NCBI RefSeq assembly: GCF_028890115.1
Contig: NZ_JARCJD010000004.1
Span: forward strand, 62,001 to 126,000
Reading direction: 5' to 3'
Source: Phaeobacter sp. QD34_24
GTDB lineage: Bacteria; Pseudomonadota; Alphaproteobacteria; Rhodobacterales; Rhodobacteraceae
DNA: 64,000 nucleotides
In this document: piece after piece, positions 15,385-23,829 of the stretch
Position numbering within the stretch: position 1 is the first letter of the stretch
Layout of the letters: every line of letters starts with the position of its first letter
The notes under the pieces: model-generated
What the model was told of the DNA's origin: nothing
Database searches by the model: none
The model's input: only the letters and a program-made list of their open reading frames with translations
Translations under genes and position numbers: made by a program

Positions 15385-15524
15385 AGCTCGCCCTCCTGCT
15401 ATTTGGTGCATTTGTAACCATCAACAGCAGATCATGCATTTTTCACTCATGAATTGGCCGGTCCCAAGTCACCTCTCAGACCCGCACCGAAGAATGTTAC
15501 ATAATTCGGGTCATTTTGGGCCGA

Positions 15525-15538
15525 TTGATACATATCAA
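15525..15538. promoter_or_regulatory. perfect FNR-type palindrome upstream of dctP
   Basis: TTGAT-ACAT-ATCAA matches the FNR/FnrL consensus TTGAT-N4-ATCAA at all ten positions. It lies in a 517-bp gene-free stretch (15261-15777), 265 bp before dctP. The only gene it could easily serve is dctP on the minus strand. Related regulators (NnrR/Dnr, other CRP/FNR members) share this core, so the regulator is not certain. The remainder of this gap (about 15540-15777) shows no gene I can support. Confidence 0.5.
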
Positions 15539-15777
15539 CATTTTGGCGTGTGAAGATCAATCTCTCATTGGCTCAGAAGCCATGAAAAAAGACATTCCGG
15601 GCCACCGCCGCGGAAGCGGGGTTGCGTATTTCTACCGACTCCTCCTCAAGGCGGCCCTTCCGATTGTCAGGCAGCCTTCATTTGATAGGCGCAAGTCGGC
15701 CTGCGCAGGAATGGACCAAGCGCACAAAATCTTGACGGATTCGAACCTCGGTTGCGTGGGCGCGCAGGGATTCGCGG

Positions 15778-16476
15778 CTATTCGGCCTCGCTCAGGGTCA
15801 AGCTGACATCGCTCAACCCTTCGATTCCGCCCCGGATCGCCTGTCCGGCTTGGACCGCGCCGACCCCCGCCGGAGTGCCCGTCAGGATCAGATCGCCCGG
15901 GCGCAGGTGGTAATATCCGGACAGGTGACACAGGATATCCTCCACCGACCAGATCATTTCATCCAGACTGGCATCCTGGCGCAGCGCGTCATCGACCCTG
16001 AGCCAGATCTTCTTTCCCACCGGGCCATCCCAGTCGGCGGCGCGGGTGAGCGGCGCCAATACCGTTCCCTGTTCCAGATCCTTGCCCAGATCCCAGGGGC
16101 GCCGCTTGTCCTTGGCCTGGCCCTGCAGATCGCGCCGGGTCATGTCGAGCGCGCAGCCATAGGCATAGATGGCGGCGCGGGCCTCTTCGCGGCTGGCGCG
16201 GAACAGCGGCGCGCCCACGGCCACGGCCAGTTCCATCTCGTGATGAAAATCCGAAGTGCCGGGCGGATAGGGAGCGGTGGCGCCGCTGAGCACCGCATTG
16301 GCGGCGGATTTGGTGAAATAGAAGGGCGCCTCACGGTCGACCTCATTGCCCATTTCGGCGGCGTGGGCAGCGTAGTTGCGCCCGACGCAGAAGATCCGCC
16401 CGATGGGGTAGCTGCGTGCCTCGCCCAGAACCTGGATCGCGGGTGTTTTTGGCAGGTCGAACAGGGTCTCGGTCAT
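15778..16476 (-). CDS. fumarylacetoacetate hydrolase (FAH) family protein
   Basis: 232 residues. The FAH-fold pattern is plain: IFCVGRNYAAHAAEMGN, then the metal-binding H/E part FHHEMELAVAVG, and the C-terminal GDLILTGTPAGVGAVQAG. Members hydrolyse or decarboxylate C-C bonds in acylpyruvates, fumarylpyruvate or 2-hydroxyhepta-2,4-diene-dioates. Which one cannot be told here. The ATG at 16476 has GGAG eight bases upstream; an earlier ATG at 16506 has none. It is beyond the box island but could serve aromatic degradation. Confidence 0.88.
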   Translation of the reverse strand: MTETLFDLPKTPAIQVLGEARSYPIGRIFCVGRNYAAHAAEMGNEVDREAPFYFTKSAANAVLSGATAPYPPGTSDFHHEMELAVAVGAPLFRASREEARAAIYAYGCALDMTRRDLQGQAKDKRRPWDLGKDLEQGTVLAPLTRAADWDGPVGKKIWLRVDDALRQDASLDEMIWSVEDILCHLSGYYHLRPGDLILTGTPAGVGAVQAGQAIRGGIEGLSDVSLTLSEAE

Positions 16477-16616
16477 CTTGGGCGCTCCGTCTGGCGAGGG
16501 GATCATGCCAGATGCCTAGCACAGCCGCGCGCGCGCAACAGCCCCGCATGCGCGACGCACACTCAGATCCGACAGATTACTGTCGAGATGTCATCGGTCT
16601 GGGAATGTCGGGATGA

Positions 16617-16703
16617 TGGTGCCCAGGAGAGGACTCGAACCTCCACGTCCATACGGACACTAGCACCTGAAGCTAGCGCGTCTACCAATTCCGCCACCTG
16701 GGC
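16617..16703 (-). tRNA. tRNA-Leu (anticodon CAG)
   Basis: On the minus strand the acceptor stem GCCCAGG pairs with CCTGGGC, with a long variable arm (GTCCGTATGGAC) typical of class II tRNAs, and a T arm with GGTTCGAGTCC. The anticodon stem CTAGC/GCTAG holds loop TTCAGGT, giving anticodon CAG for Leu CUG, a very common codon at this GC content. CCA is encoded. Confidence 0.95.
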
Positions 16704-16892
16704 AGGTGTCGTGGAGAGGGCGTATAAGCGGAGTCGCGAGGGGCGTCAAACCCAAAATGACGCAGATATGACAATTTCTTTTTTCACCGGGGGCTCGCAT
16801 GTATTTCGCGCGAATTCAGGCGCTTGCTCCGGGTCTTTTTGCGCTGGCAGCGATGCTCGGGCCAAGGGACTGATGCAGATTTTGCGAGCGGT

Positions 16893-16906
16893 TTGATCCT
16901 GCGCAA
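16893..16906 (+). promoter_or_regulatory. degenerate FNR-type site before hemN
   Basis: TTGAT-CCTG-CGCAA matches 8 of 10 positions of the FNR consensus. Its centre is 41-42 bp before base 16941, one base ahead of the hemN ATG, so class II activation would start transcription at the start codon. FnrL control of hemN is known in Rhodobacter; the match here is imperfect. The rest of 16704-16941 shows no other clear element. Confidence 0.35.
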
Positions 16907-16941
16907 AGTCCGACGCGGTCAAAGCGGCCAAGCATGGGTGC

Positions 16942-18297
16942 ATGAAACAGATTGATCGCCTTGCCGCCCTTGGGCTGTTCGACAGCCGGGTGCCCCGCTA
17001 TACCTCCTATCCGACCGCGCCGGTCTTCTCGCCAAACGTCGGTGCTGCGGAACAGGTGGAACATCTGGAAGCGCTGGATCCGGCGGTTCCGGTCTCGGTC
17101 TATCTGCATATCCCCTTCTGTGAACGGCTGTGCTGGTTCTGCGCCTGCCGCACGCAAGGCACCCGGCGTCTGGATCCGGTGGAGGCCTATGTCGGCACGC
17201 TGGAAAAGGAACTGCGCCTGATTGCGGCCCATCTGCCCAAGGGGGTTCAGATGGGGCGTCTGCACTGGGGGGGTGGCACGCCGACGATCCTGCCGCCGCA
17301 TCTGATTCACCGGCTGGCGGCGGCGGTGAAATCTGTCTTTGAACCAACGCCCGACTGGGAGTTTTCGGTGGAGATCGATCCGACCCTTGTGGATCGGGAC
17401 AAGATTGCCGCCCTCGCCGAGGTGGGCATGAACCGGGCCAGCATCGGCATCCAGGATTTCAATCCCGAAGTCCAGGCGGCGATCGGCCGAGATCAATCCT
17501 ACGAGGTGACCCTCTCTTGTGTCGAGGATCTGCGGGCGGCGGGAATCACCTCGCTCAATGCCGATCTGATCTACGGGTTGCCGCATCAGGATGCCGCACG
17601 GCTGTCCGATACCGTGGACAAGGTGCTGACCCTGGCGCCGGAGCGGATCGCGCTGTTTGGCTATGCGCATGTGCCCTGGGTGGCCAAGCGCCAGCAGCTG
17701 ATCGACGAATCGGCACTGCCGGGGGACGCGGAACGCTACGATCTGGCCTGCCTGGCGGGGGATCAGTTCCGCGCTGCCGGATTCGAGACGATCGGGATCG
17801 ATCATTTCGCCCTGCCGGGGGACGGCTTGGCCGTGGCGGCCAAAAGCGGCCACCTGCGTCGCAACTTCCAGGGCTATACGGACGATCGCTGCCCGACGCT
17901 GATCGGAGTGGGGGCCTCGTCGATCTCGCGCTATGCCGGGGGCTATGTGCAGAATACAGCGGCGACGCCCACCTATGTGGAGCGGGTCGAAAAGGGTCAG
18001 CTTGCCGGGGCGCGCGGTCACGAGATGAGCGAAGAGGATCACCTGCGCGCCCGTGCCATCGAAATGGTGATGTGCGACTTCCATCTGGACCGGCGCGCAT
18101 TGATCCGGGAATACGGCGATCTGGCGCGCAGCCTGGACGCCGAGATGGCAGCCATTCAGGCGCGGTTTGGCGATCTGGTGTCCTTGGATGAACAGGGGCT
18201 GTCGGTGCTGCCCGAGGGCCGCGCCCTGACGCGGATCATCGCCAGCCAGTTCGATGCCCACAAGCCCGAAGGGGTGCGCTACAGCCGCGCCTCATGA
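16942..18297 (+). CDS. hemN: oxygen-independent coproporphyrinogen III oxidase
   Basis: 451 residues of a radical SAM enzyme. The cluster motif is C60-x3-C64-x2-C67 in HIPFCERLCWFCAC, and HWGGGTPT and the N-terminal RVPRYTSYPTAP block are those of HemN proper rather than HemW. It decarboxylates coproporphyrinogen III to protoporphyrinogen IX without O2, in the cytoplasm. The start is fixed by homology (MKQIDRLAALGLFDSRVPRY). No Shine-Dalgarno is visible, so the message may be leaderless. A degenerate FNR-type site lies just upstream. Confidence 0.95.
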   Translation: MKQIDRLAALGLFDSRVPRYTSYPTAPVFSPNVGAAEQVEHLEALDPAVPVSVYLHIPFCERLCWFCACRTQGTRRLDPVEAYVGTLEKELRLIAAHLPKGVQMGRLHWGGGTPTILPPHLIHRLAAAVKSVFEPTPDWEFSVEIDPTLVDRDKIAALAEVGMNRASIGIQDFNPEVQAAIGRDQSYEVTLSCVEDLRAAGITSLNADLIYGLPHQDAARLSDTVDKVLTLAPERIALFGYAHVPWVAKRQQLIDESALPGDAERYDLACLAGDQFRAAGFETIGIDHFALPGDGLAVAAKSGHLRRNFQGYTDDRCPTLIGVGASSISRYAGGYVQNTAATPTYVERVEKGQLAGARGHEMSEEDHLRARAIEMVMCDFHLDRRALIREYGDLARSLDAEMAAIQARFGDLVSLDEQGLSVLPEGRALTRIIASQFDAHKPEGVRYSRAS

Positions 18298-18316
18298 TCT
18301 TTTGCGAAACGGTGAT

Positions 18317-18396
18317 GCTCCCGCCCGTCGGCGGGCAGTGTCCTGCCCTTCTCCCGTTGGGCCTGGCACCGCGCAAGGCGCGGTGCGGGCGCGGGG
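18317..18396 (+). repeat. two-hairpin intergenic element, copy 1
   Basis: Head GCTCCCGC at 18317; hairpin 1 GGGCAG/CTGCCC (18333-18348, loop TGTC); core TTGGGCC at 18357-18363; hairpin 2 GCACCGCGC paired with 18378-18386 (loop AAG). It fills the convergent gap between hemN and the alkB-type gene. Seven other copies in this window share the plan. Confidence 0.8.
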
Positions 18397-18399
18397 ATA

Positions 18400-19557
18400 T
18401 CAACGCGGCATCGGGTTTTTGGCGCGATTATAGGGCGTCCAATCGGTGATTTCGGGATAATACATCTGCCGCCAGCGGCGCACCCGGGGATTCATCATCC
18501 GGCGCCAGAGCGGCGGCATCATCGCCGCCACCGTCATCACCGGATAGCCATAGGGCAGCTGCGGCGCGTCTGCTTCGGTATAGTTCTGCAACAGGGGAAA
18601 GCGCCGGTCGGGCTTGTAATGGTGGTCCGAATGGCGCTGCAGGTTGATCAGCAGCCAGTTCGTGACCTTATGCGCGGCGTTCCAGGAGTGGCAGGGGCGG
18701 ACATGTTCGTACTTGCCTTCGCCCAGGTGTTTGCGGGTCAGCCCGTAGTGTTCCACATAGTTGACCAGTTCCAGCTGCCAGATCGCGACACCCGCCTGCA
18801 CCAGGAACAGCAGCAGCCCAGCAAAGCCGCCCACAAGCATCGCCAGCAGCAGCATCGCGCCCTGCAGGGCCCAATAGCGGAAGAAGGGATTGGAAAGATC
18901 GGTCCAGGGGCGATCCTTTTTCGCCAGCTTTTCCTTTTCGGCGCGAAAGGCAGATTGCCAGCATTCGCGCAGCACGCGGGGGTAAAACCGGTGAAAGCCC
19001 TCGTTGTAGCGCGCGGTCACCGGGTCGCGGGGCGTGCCCACATAGCGGTGGTGCACCAGAAGATGCTCGGAGCGGAAATGCGAATAAAGCACCATCGCCA
19101 GCAGAATATCGGCCAGCCAACGCTCGTGCCTGCTGCGCTGGTGCATCAACTCGTGGCTGTAGTTGATCCCAACGGTACCGCTGACCACGCCCATCCCGAA
19201 GAAGATAGCGAATTTCTCCAGCGCATTCAGCGTGTCGCTGGGCGCCACATAGGCGATCAGCCCGAACAGCGTCAGGAACTGGATCGGAACCCAGGCGATG
19301 GTCAGGAGACTGTACCAGCGCAGGTCTTCCTCGGGCGTCATGGGATCGGCATTGTCGAGGTTGAGACCAAAGACGCCATCAAGGGCCGCGAAGAGATACC
19401 AGGTCACAAAGGGCGTCAGCAGCACCCACCAGCTGCCCATGACAGCCGAGAACCACAACAGCGGGACCAGCAGGAAGGACAGCCAGAAGGGCAGGGCGGA
19501 TTGCCAGCGGCGCAGGATGTCAGGTGCGATTTTGTGAGCGATGCCAGGGGTCTTCAT
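18400..19557 (-). CDS. alkB: AlkB-type membrane alkane 1-monooxygenase
   Basis: 385 residues with about six membrane segments and the His boxes of the membrane diiron hydroxylases: HELMH (135-139), EHLLVHHRYVGTPRDP (164-179), NYVEHYGL and LQRHSDHHYKPDRRFPLL. The last two are those of alkane hydroxylases rather than desaturases. It would hydroxylate terminal methyl groups of n-alkanes, taking electrons from rubredoxin. No rubredoxin or rubredoxin reductase gene lies nearby, and no AlkS/TetR regulator. Chain-length range cannot be inferred. Confidence 0.92.
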   Translation of the reverse strand: MKTPGIAHKIAPDILRRWQSALPFWLSFLLVPLLWFSAVMGSWWVLLTPFVTWYLFAALDGVFGLNLDNADPMTPEEDLRWYSLLTIAWVPIQFLTLFGLIAYVAPSDTLNALEKFAIFFGMGVVSGTVGINYSHELMHQRSRHERWLADILLAMVLYSHFRSEHLLVHHRYVGTPRDPVTARYNEGFHRFYPRVLRECWQSAFRAEKEKLAKKDRPWTDLSNPFFRYWALQGAMLLLAMLVGGFAGLLLFLVQAGVAIWQLELVNYVEHYGLTRKHLGEGKYEHVRPCHSWNAAHKVTNWLLINLQRHSDHHYKPDRRFPLLQNYTEADAPQLPYGYPVMTVAAMMPPLWRRMMNPRVRRWRQMYYPEITDWTPYNRAKNPMPR

Positions 19558-19637
19558 TTATGGCTCTCCCATGATGTCATGGCGCGTCTGGGGGAACCCT
19601 ATGCCGGTGCCAGCGCAAACCCAAGAGGCGAATGGCC

Positions 19638-20717
19638 TCACCCCGCGCTACCCTGGCTGCCGCGCCACAGATCGAAGGCCTTGCGCATCACCGTGGGCAG
19701 GTCCGAGGGGCGGAAATCGTGCCGGGCGATCATCTCTTGCCCGGTTTTGGGCGCAAAATCTTCCGGCAGCTCGGCCCGCATCACCTGCAGGATCAGGTGA
19801 AAATGGGTGAAGGTATGACGCACCTCGGCGCCCAGATCCTGCCAGTCGGCCTCGAAAGGCGCAGCGGGGTCCGGTACTTCGTTCCACTCCGAACCGGGCC
19901 AGCCCAGCATGCCGCCCAACAGCCCCTTGTCCGGGCGCCGCTCCAGGAGCCAATCACCGGCGGGGCTGCGGGCCAGGTAGATGATGCCATGGCGGGTGGG
20001 TTTTGGTTTTTTCGGGGTCTTCCGTGGCAGCTCAGCCGCCGTGCCTGCAACACGCGCCGCACAAGGGTCGCGCCAGGGGCAGATGCCACAGGCGGGGGAC
20101 TTGGGCGTGCAGATGGTGGCGCCCAGATCCATCACCGCCTGGGCATGGCAGCCGGGGCGTTCCTGCGGTGTCAGCTCGGCGGCGCGCTCTTTCAAGAGCG
20201 GTTTTGAGCCAGGCAGTGGATCGTGAATGTCATGCAGCCGGGCCATAACCCGTTCCACGTTGCCGTCCAGCACGGTCTCGGGCCGGTCAAAGGCGATGGA
20301 GGCAATGGCGGCTGCCGTGTAGGGGCCGATGCCGGGAAGCTTCAGCAAGTCCTCATAGGTGTCGGGAAAGATGCCATCCAGATCATCCGCCACCACCCGT
20401 GCGCATTTCAGCAGATTGCGGGCGCGGGCGTAATACCCCAGGCCCGCCCATTCGCCCATCACATCGGCATCGGCTGCGGCGGCCAGATCCATGACGGTGG
20501 GCCAGCGGCTGGTGAAGCGGTGAAAATAATCCTTCACGGCGGCAACGGTGGTCTGTTGCAGCATGACCTCGCTCAGCCAGACGCGGTAGGGATCGGGGCG
20601 CACCCCGGCAGCGCGCTCTGCCGGGGAGATACGCCAGGGCATCACGCGGGCATGGGCGTCGTACCAGTTCAACAGGTCGCGGCCCAACTGACCGGTATCC
20701 TCTTTCAGGTCACGCAT
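19638..20717 (-). CDS. mutY: A/G-specific adenine DNA glycosylase
   Basis: 359 residues. The helix-hairpin-helix KLPGIGPYTAAAI, the following catalytic Asp in VLDGNVERVMAR and the [4Fe-4S] loop C-x6-C-x2-C-x5-C (CTPKSPACGICPWRDPC) are all present. A C-terminal NUDIX-like domain (about residues 230-350) recognises 8-oxoG. It removes A opposite 8-oxoG. It is divergent from dciA, 84 bp apart. Confidence 0.96.
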   Translation of the reverse strand: MRDLKEDTGQLGRDLLNWYDAHARVMPWRISPAERAAGVRPDPYRVWLSEVMLQQTTVAAVKDYFHRFTSRWPTVMDLAAAADADVMGEWAGLGYYARARNLLKCARVVADDLDGIFPDTYEDLLKLPGIGPYTAAAIASIAFDRPETVLDGNVERVMARLHDIHDPLPGSKPLLKERAAELTPQERPGCHAQAVMDLGATICTPKSPACGICPWRDPCAARVAGTAAELPRKTPKKPKPTRHGIIYLARSPAGDWLLERRPDKGLLGGMLGWPGSEWNEVPDPAAPFEADWQDLGAEVRHTFTHFHLILQVMRAELPEDFAPKTGQEMIARHDFRPSDLPTVMRKAFDLWRGSQGSAG

Positions 20718-20801
20718 AGTTTATCCCCTGCTTTCGTGTTTTGCTGGCCCCGGCAAACGGACCCTTTACAATAGGGCGCACAGTCACGCAAAACCACAGT
20801 C

Positions 20802-21329
20802 ATGTCAGTCAGACGCAGCAGCACACGCGGATTCGCACGGACCTCCAAGCTTTTGAACGACCAGATCCGCAAGGCTGGCGAAAGCCGGGGCTTTGCGGTG
20901 TCGCGTCTACTGACCCATTGGGAAGAGATCGTCGGCACCGATCTGGCCGCCATGGCGCGGCCCGTCAAGGTTGGCTACGGGCGCAGCTCCTTTGGCGCCT
21001 CGCTGACGGTGCTGACCACCGGCTCCAATGCGCCGATGCTGGAGATGCAAAAGGAGCGGCTGCGGGAAAAGGTGAACGCGGTCTATGGCTACAACGCGAT
21101 TTCCAAGGTGCTGATCACCCAGACCGCGCCGATCGGGTTTTCCGAAGGACAGGTCTCGTTCAAATATGCGCCGAAACAGGCCGCCCCGGTTCAGCCCGAC
21201 CCAGAGGCGGTTGCCGAAGCCGCCCATGTGGCCGAAGGTGTCGGTGATGAAGGGCTGCGCGCCGCGCTGGAACGGCTGGGGCGCAATGTGCTTACAAAAC
21301 AGAAAACAATGCGAAAGGGGTATGAATGA
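20802..21329 (+). CDS. DciA/DUF721 family protein
   Basis: 175 residues. The N-terminal DciA-like (DUF721) domain is seen in LLTHWEEIVGTDLAAMARPVKV and LTVLTTGSNAPMLEMQKERL, followed by a longer C-terminal tail than in short DciA proteins. DciA loads the replicative helicase DnaB in bacteria without DnaC; that role is known for the family and inferred here. No good ribosome site precedes the ATG. The stop overlaps the next gene by 4 bp (ATGA). Confidence 0.82.
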   Translation: MSVRRSSTRGFARTSKLLNDQIRKAGESRGFAVSRLLTHWEEIVGTDLAAMARPVKVGYGRSSFGASLTVLTTGSNAPMLEMQKERLREKVNAVYGYNAISKVLITQTAPIGFSEGQVSFKYAPKQAAPVQPDPEAVAEAAHVAEGVGDEGLRAALERLGRNVLTKQKTMRKGYE

Positions 21330-21997
21330 CCCGTCTTATGTCTGGTGTCTTTGCCGTGGTGGCCGTGGCCGCTGGCGCCTATGCCATCTCTGGCCTGAAT
21401 GGCCAAAACCGGCTGCCCGAAAATCCGCTGATCGGGGCGGCTTATGCGCAGGAGGGTGAGGTCGATACCTCGACCATCGTCGAGATGGTGCAGGGCGCCG
21501 AGGATGCGCCGGTGACGCTGATCGAATATGCCTCCTACACCTGCCCGCATTGCGCCAACTTCCACTCTGGCCCCTATAAGCAGCTGAAGGCGGATTACAT
21601 CGACACCGGCAAGGTGAAGTTCATCTACCGCGAGGTCTATTTCGACCGTTATGGTCTCTGGGCTTCGATGATCGCGCGCTGCGCGGGGCCTGAGAAATTC
21701 TTTGGCATGACCGACCTGATCTTTGAGCAGCAGTCCGACTGGGCGCGCGCTGGCGGCGCGACCGAGATCATCGATGCCCTGCGCAAGATTGGCCTTTTGG
21801 CTGGCCTCGAAAAGGACCAGCTGGAGGCCTGCCTGCAGGACGGCACCAAGGCCCAGACCCTGGTGACCTGGTATCAGGAGAACGCCGAAGAGCATGACGT
21901 GACCGCGACGCCCTCTTTCGTGCTGAACGGCAAGAAGGTGGACAACCAGTCCTATGCCGACTTCAAGGCGCTGATCGACGCCGAACTGGACGGCTGA
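21326..21997 (+). CDS. DsbA-family thiol-disulfide oxidoreductase, exported
   Basis: 223 residues. An N-terminal signal or anchor (VFAVVAVAAGAYAISGL) precedes a thioredoxin fold with DsbA-type insert. The active site is CPHC in YTCPHCANFH, and the cis-Pro loop is TATPSFVLNGK. It resembles the DsbA/ScsC-like proteins of alphaproteobacteria (Com1/BdbD group). It would form disulfides in periplasmic proteins. It overlaps dciA by 4 bp and is followed by a strong terminator. Confidence 0.9.
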   Translation: MTRLMSGVFAVVAVAAGAYAISGLNGQNRLPENPLIGAAYAQEGEVDTSTIVEMVQGAEDAPVTLIEYASYTCPHCANFHSGPYKQLKADYIDTGKVKFIYREVYFDRYGLWASMIARCAGPEKFFGMTDLIFEQQSDWARAGGATEIIDALRKIGLLAGLEKDQLEACLQDGTKAQTLVTWYQENAEEHDVTATPSFVLNGKKVDNQSYADFKALIDAELDG

Positions 21998-22020
21998 TCG
22001 GTTCCAGAGACACGACATGA

Positions 22021-22050
22021 AAACCCGGCCCCGGTGGCCGGGTTTTTATT
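22021..22050 (+). terminator. terminator after the dciA-dsbA-like pair
   Basis: AAACCCGGCC (22021-22030) pairs perfectly with 22036-22045 over a 5-base loop, then TTATTT. It lies 23 bp after the stop. Stem plus T-run make this a textbook intrinsic terminator. Confidence 0.92.
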
Positions 22051-22148
22051 TGGTCATGTCCGCAGATCCTGTTGCTCCGTTTTGAGGCCAGCTTGACGTT
22101 TTTCTGCAGTTGTCCAAAGCTGATAGGGAATTTCAGTCAGGACATAAA

Positions 22149-22778
22149 ATGCCTTTAGAAGTGAACCTCCCGCTCATACTCCTCGCTGCATTTGTTGCAT
22201 CGGTCAGCCCCGGTCCTGCAACCCTTGCCCTTGCTGGCACCTCGATGGCATCAGGCCGCACGTCAGGCCTGGCGCTTGCATCCGGGATCACAACCGGCTC
22301 GCTGATGTGGTCGATCGCCGCTGCTCTGGGGCTTGGGGCGGTTATGCTCGCAAACGCATGGGTTTTTGAGATGATCCGTTACTTCGGCGCGGCCTATCTG
22401 ATGTTTCTTGCCTATAGGGCGGCGCGATCGGCCTTGTCTCAGAAGGACATAGCAACGCGGTCATTCACGGGCGGCAAACCTACGCTGTATGCAAAAGGGC
22501 TTGCTCTGCATCTGACGAACCCCAAGGCAATTCTGTTCTTTGGCTCGCTCTTCTCGCTTGGCATTCCACCGGGAACGGAAGTAGCCCAGCTGGCCATCGT
22601 GATTGCCGCCGTTGGCTTGCAGAGCTTTCTGGTCTTCCACGGCTATGCACTGATCTTTTCGTCACAGGCCATGACAGCTGTCTACTTGCGGCTGCGGCGC
22701 TGGTTTGAAGGTGCATTCGCGATTGGCTTCGGCGCGGCGAGCTTGAAGATCCTGACAGCAAAGGTGCAAGCACCATAG
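22149..22778 (+). CDS. LysE/RhtB-family exporter
   Basis: 209 residues with about six membrane segments and the LysE signature SVSPGPATLALAGTSMASGR at the N-terminus and GLALHLTNPKAILFFGSLF in the middle. It would export amino acids or related small molecules; substrate unknown. The ATG at 22149 follows AGGA by eight bases, and upstream in-frame starts lack this. Codon third positions are less GC-rich than in neighbours, and the gene stands alone between a terminator and the convergent lpxK, so recent transfer is possible. Confidence 0.88.
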   Translation: MPLEVNLPLILLAAFVASVSPGPATLALAGTSMASGRTSGLALASGITTGSLMWSIAAALGLGAVMLANAWVFEMIRYFGAAYLMFLAYRAARSALSQKDIATRSFTGGKPTLYAKGLALHLTNPKAILFFGSLFSLGIPPGTEVAQLAIVIAAVGLQSFLVFHGYALIFSSQAMTAVYLRLRRWFEGAFAIGFGAASLKILTAKVQAP

Positions 22779-22824
22779 GTGAGCGCCGTCCGCAAAGGAG
22801 GCCAAGACGTTTTTCTGTTCATGG

Positions 22825-23829
22825 CTAGGGCGGCGGTGGAGCGGCCCGTTTCAGAAGATCCGTCAAAGGGTCCGCTTCTTCGATCTCAAGCCGCACCGGC
22901 AGGGTGATCACCTTGTAGCGGAAACTCGCGGGCAGGCGCACGGCGTCCTTTTCGGTGGTGACCAGCTGCGCGTTCAGCGCCTTGGCTTCGGCCTCGAGCC
23001 GTGTCAGCAGCGCCGTGGGCAGGGTCTGGTGATCGTCCAGCGCCTCGGCCCGGACCAGATCGGCGCCGAGGGCTTTGAGCGTGTCAAAGAACTTCTGCGG
23101 ATAGCCGATGCCGGCAAAGGCCAGAACGCGGGTGCCCTGCCAGGGCATGCCGGTGGGCAAGGGTGCGAGGTGCCCCGTGACATGGGGCAGGCTTTGCAGC
23201 TGATCCCCCCAAAAACGGGAGAACCGCTCTTGCGCCGCAGGGGCGCCGATGGAGAGCACCGCATCGGCGCGGCTTAACCCTTCGGCCACCGGCTCGCGCA
23301 GCGGGCCTGCGGGCAGGCAGCGCCCGTTGCCAAAGCCCCGCGCCGCATCCACCACCACCAGTGACAGGTCCTTGGCCAGGGCGGGGTTCTGGAACCCGTC
23401 ATCCAGCAGGATCACCGTCGCGCCCGCATCCGCTGCGGCGCGCGCCCCGGCGGCGCGGTCGCGGGCCACCCAGACATCGGCAAAGGCCGCCAGCAAGAGC
23501 GGCTCATCCCCGCAGTCCGAGGCGGTGTGGCGGTTGGGATCGACCTCTTCCGGGCCGGTGATGCTGCCGCCATATCCCCGGCTGACCACATGGGGGCTAT
23601 GGCCCATGGCGCGCAAGGCCTCGATCAGCCAGATCACCGTGGGCGTCTTGCCGGTGCCGCCCGCGTTCAGATTGCCGACGCAGATCACCGGCACGCCGAC
23701 CGCTTCGGGCGTGCCCTTGGCGATGCGTGACCGGGTCGCGGCGGCGTAGATCCAGCCGAGCGGCGCCAGAAGCGTGGCGCGCAGATCGAAGGCGCCCGGA
23801 GGCTTGTTCCAGAATTCAGGTGGCCGCAT
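22825..23829 (-). CDS. lpxK: tetraacyldisaccharide 4'-kinase
   Basis: 334 residues. The P-loop [18 protein letters not shown], the VSRGYGG block and [14 protein letters not shown] are those of LpxK, the inner-membrane kinase that adds the 4'-phosphate of lipid A. The start at 23829 has AGGAGGA five bases upstream and overlaps the end of waaA by 14 bp. An N-terminal hydrophobic stretch ([13 protein letters not shown]) fits membrane attachment. It is co-transcribed with waaA. Confidence 0.95.
   Translation of the reverse strand: MRPPEFWNKPPGAFDLRATLLAPLGWIYAAATRSRIAKGTPEAVGVPVICVGNLNAGGTGKTPTVIWLIEALRAMGHSPHVVSRGYGGSITGPEEVDPNRHTASDCGDEPLLLAAFADVWVARDRAAGARAAADAGATVILLDDGFQNPALAKDLSLVVVDAARGFGNGRCLPAGPLREPVAEGLSRADAVLSIGAPAAQERFSRFWGDQLQSLPHVTGHLAPLPTGMPWQGTRVLAFAGIGYPQKFFDTLKALGADLVRAEALDDHQTLPTALLTRLEAEAKALNAQLVTTEKDAVRLPASFRYKVITLPVRLEIEEADPLTDLLKRAAPPPP

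Noticed and set aside
15730-15765. A tRNA-like GGTTCGAATCC on the minus strand
   Set aside because: The flanking T-stem does not pair (two of five), and no acceptor or anticodon arms can be found, so it is not a tRNA or a clear fragment.
15516-15806. A 96-codon plus-strand frame after the FNR-type site
   Set aside because: It overlaps the 3' end of the FAH gene, lacks a good ribosome site and matches no family; kept only as a possible remnant.
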